Shown piece after piece: positions 6,469-8,531 of a stretch of DNA of 8,531 nucleotides (its first letter is position 1; each line of letters starts with the position of its first letter). The notes under the pieces are model-generated. The model saw only the letters and a list, made by a program, of their open reading frames with translations, had not been told where the DNA came from and made no database searches. The position numbers and the translations under genes were made by a program. Source of the stretch: Bacillota bacterium (GTDB lineage Bacteria > Bacillota > Sulfobacillia > Symbiobacteriales > Symbiobacteriaceae); the NCBI GenBank assembly GCA_028287415.1, contig JAQBPS010000684.1:1-8531 (forward strand), given 5' to 3'.

Positions 6469-8531
6469 ATGTCGCCTACCCGTGAAGTTTACTGGAACAT
6501 CTCTCACATTTGGGTCATGTACCTGCTCCTGATTCCCGCCCTGTCCGCCTTCGTCTGGGGTTGCTACCAGCGGTTGCGCGCCTGGCGCCTGGGACAACCG
6601 GCGGACCGCTTCAACCGATGGCCCGAGCGGATCCGGCACCTGATCAAGTTCGGCGTGCTCCAAGAGCGCATTGTGCGCAATCCCCTGGTGGGCGTGATGC
6701 ACTCCTCCCTCTCCTGGGCGATGCTCCTGCTGTTCATCGGGACGACGGTCGTCGCGATCGACACAGACCTGCGCATTCACATCATGCACGGGCAGTTCTA
6801 CCTCTACTTCCAAAGCCTGATCCTGGATGTGGCGGGTGCGCTGGCCACCATTGCCCTGGGGATCGCCGTGTTGCACCGCTATGTACTGAAGCCCGCCCGC
6901 CTCCGTGAGAACCGGCCCGGCACCGCCCCGCCGGGGGACGGGCTGATGCTGGGCTGGCTGTTCCTGATCTTCGTGCAGGGGTTCATCGTCGAGGGCATCC
7001 GCATTACGATGACCAATGACCCCTGGGGCGCCTGGTCGCCGGTTGGCAAGTGGGTGGGCCAGTTGCTGGCTGCGGTGCTGCCGCCTGCGGGTATGCTGGC
7101 GCTCCACAAGGGGATGTGGTGGTTCCATCTCGTCACCGTCTTCACCTGGATCGCCGCCATCCCGTACACCAAGATGTTTCACGTATTTACATCACCGCTC
7201 GCGATTCTGTTCGCCGACCTGACCCCGAAGGGTGAGGTCATCGGAACGATGGATTTCGCGACCGCCGAGCGTTTCGGGGTGAGCGCTCTCACCGACTTCA
7301 CCTGGAAGGACTTGCTGGACCTGGACGCCTGCACGGCCTGCGGCCGCTGCCAGGATGTTTGCCCGGCCTACGCGGCCGGCCAGCCGCTCTCCCCGAAGAA
7401 CCTGATCCTGGACCTGCGGGACCACATGACCGCCGAAATGGAGCGCCTGCACCGCGATCCGCTGCGCGCCCTGTTCCGGGGGAGCGCTTACGCCGAGGCG
7501 TCTGAGACGCCCCGCCAAATGGTCGGGGACGTGATCAAGCCGGAGACGCTGTGGGCCTGCACCACCTGCCGTGCCTGCATGGAGGCCTGTCCGGTGGAGA
7601 TCGAACACGTGCCGAAGATCATCGGGATGCGGCGCCACCTGACCATGGAGCAGGCCGAGATCCCGAATACCGTGGCCGTTGCGCTCCAGAGTCTGGAGGA
7701 TCGGCAGCACCCGTACAAGGGGGCTGCGGCCTCCCGGACAGACTGGACCGAAGGCCTGGATGTGCCGGTCATGGCGGACGTGCAGCAGGTCGATGTGCTC
7801 TATTGGGTCGGGTGCACCGCAGCCTTCGACCCCCGGAACCAGAAGGTGGCCCGTGCCTTCGCCCAGGTGATGCAGCATGCCGGCGTCTCCTTTGCGATTC
7901 TCGGCAAGGAGGAGAGCTGCTGCGGGGACCCGGCCCGGCGCACCGGCCAGGAGTTCCTGTACGACATGGTCGCGAAGCAGAACGTAGATACGCTCAAGGG
8001 CTATCAGTTCAAGCGAATCGTCACCGCCTGCCCGCACTGCCTGAACGCCCTGCTGAATGAGTACAAGCCTTACGGCGCCGATTTCGAAGTGGTGCACCAC
8101 ACGCAGCTACTCAAGGAACTGGCCGACGAAGGAAAGTTGTCCCTGCGCGGCGAGCACGCAGAAACGGTGACCTTCCACGATCCGTGCTACCTGGGCCGCT
8201 ACAACGACGTCTTCGACGCACCACGTGAGCTGCTGGAAGAGCTCCCGATGGTGACGACGCTGGAGATGGGTCGCAACCGGTCGAACAGCATGTGCTGCGG
8301 CGCCGGCGGCGGCCACGCATGGATGGAGGAACAGGGCACGCGGGTCAACCATCTCCGGGCGCAGGAGGCGGTCGAGACTGGGGCGGGCACCGTAGGGACC
8401 GGCTGCCCGTTCTGCTTGCAGATGATGGAAGACGGGGTCAAGACTGTGACCGGGGGCGACGGCGGGGTCAAAGTGCGCGACCTTGCGGAACTGGTCCTGC
8501 AGGCGCTGGAAGAGACCGGACCCGATCAGGT
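6469..8531 (+). CDS. Membrane Fe-S oxidoreductase, heterodisulfide-reductase-like (FadF/EMO type, ETF:quinone oxidoreductase), 3' end missing
   Basis: This protein probably carries electrons from electron-transfer flavoprotein to menaquinone during acyl-CoA oxidation, as proposed for Bacillus FadF and described for EMO proteins. 687 codons are open to the window edge. The N-terminal NarI-like membrane part has about five to six helices (roughly 14-33, 74-97, 110-136, 158-177, 197-212, 216-236) with candidate heme-b ligands His78, His136, His220 and His238. Two [4Fe-4S] motifs follow: Cys288/291/294/298-Pro and Cys364/367/370/374-Pro. Two CCG domains come next, with Cys484-Cys485-Gly plus Cys521/Cys524, and Cys609-Cys610-Gly plus Cys646/Cys649. 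All expected Cys are present, so the core is complete and only a short C-terminus is likely lost. The ATG has GGAGG 12 nt upstream (long spacing); an in-frame TGA at 6442-6444 and the lack of another start codon fix the start. No etfAB is visible. It may be cotranscribed with liv (94-bp gap, no terminator). Confidence 0.88.
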   Translation, partial: MSPTREVYWNISHIWVMYLLLIPALSAFVWGCYQRLRAWRLGQPADRFNRWPERIRHLIKFGVLQERIVRNPLVGVMHSSLSWAMLLLFIGTTVVAIDTDLRIHIMHGQFYLYFQSLILDVAGALATIALGIAVLHRYVLKPARLRENRPGTAPPGDGLMLGWLFLIFVQGFIVEGIRITMTNDPWGAWSPVGKWVGQLLAAVLPPAGMLALHKGMWWFHLVTVFTWIAAIPYTKMFHVFTSPLAILFADLTPKGEVIGTMDFATAERFGVSALTDFTWKDLLDLDACTACGRCQDVCPAYAAGQPLSPKNLILDLRDHMTAEMERLHRDPLRALFRGSAYAEASETPRQMVGDVIKPETLWACTTCRACMEACPVEIEHVPKIIGMRRHLTMEQAEIPNTVAVALQSLEDRQHPYKGAAASRTDWTEGLDVPVMADVQQVDVLYWVGCTAAFDPRNQKVARAFAQVMQHAGVSFAILGKEESCCGDPARRTGQEFLYDMVAKQNVDTLKGYQFKRIVTACPHCLNALLNEYKPYGADFEVVHHTQLLKELADEGKLSLRGEHAETVTFHDPCYLGRYNDVFDAPRELLEELPMVTTLEMGRNRSNSMCCGAGGGHAWMEEQGTRVNHLRAQEAVETGAGTVGTGCPFCLQMMEDGVKTVTGGDGGVKVRDLAELVLQALEETGPDQ

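Noticed and set aside
7192..8100. 302-codon minus-strand frame opposite the Fe-S oxidoreductase
   Set aside because: The plus strand carries all cluster-binding cysteine motifs here, so the minus-strand frame is a shadow.
1..8531. CRISPR array, tRNA/rRNA gene, insertion sequence or phage gene
   Set aside because: No regularly spaced repeats, RNA-gene signatures, transposase motifs or terminal inverted repeats were seen; the window is accounted for by metabolic and transport genes.

Overview
The window is GC-rich bacterial DNA with tight gene packing, strong GGAGG-type ribosome binding sites and frequent GTG/TTG starts. Together with an LTAC lipobox lipoprotein and a FadF-like membrane Fe-S oxidoreductase, this is most consistent with a high-GC Firmicute-type organism (Symbiobacterium-like, for example). 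That placement is inference; no rRNA or other phylogenetic marker is present.

Layout: (1) Positions 1-1515, minus strand: the N-terminal 505 codons of an NDP-forming acyl-CoA synthetase (acetate--CoA ligase, ADP-forming family). The gene runs off the left edge just as its ATP-grasp domain should begin. (2) Positions 1516-1780: an AT-richer divergent regulatory region. It holds a GC-rich palindrome of TetR-operator type, a plausible -10 box and a separate 17-bp inverted repeat. (3) Positions 1781-6374, plus strand: a complete five-gene branched-chain-amino-acid-type (HAAT family) ABC importer. The order is lipoprotein binding protein, LivH and LivM permeases, LivG and LivF ATPases, with gaps of 3-17 bp or overlaps of about 20 bp, so it is one operon. 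(4) Positions 6375-6468: a short spacer with a 27-bp imperfect tandem repeat. (5) Positions 6469-8531, plus strand: a membrane-bound heterodisulfide-reductase-like Fe-S oxidoreductase of the FadF/EMO type (ETF:quinone oxidoreductase), open at the right edge.

Working model (inference): the importer brings in a carboxylic or amino acid, the divergently transcribed ligase converts an acid to its CoA thioester at the expense of NTP, and acyl-CoA oxidation sends electrons through ETF and the FadF/EMO-like protein to menaquinone. The palindrome between the divergent genes recurs as an identical 17-mer inside the ligase gene and would suit a TetR-family regulator sensing an acyl-CoA. The substrate cannot be read from the sequence. 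No RNA genes, CRISPR arrays, insertion sequences or clear rho-independent terminators were seen. All genes belong to known families; the less explained signals are the repeated operator-like 17-mer, the tandem repeat with a compensatory change, and a possible leader peptide.
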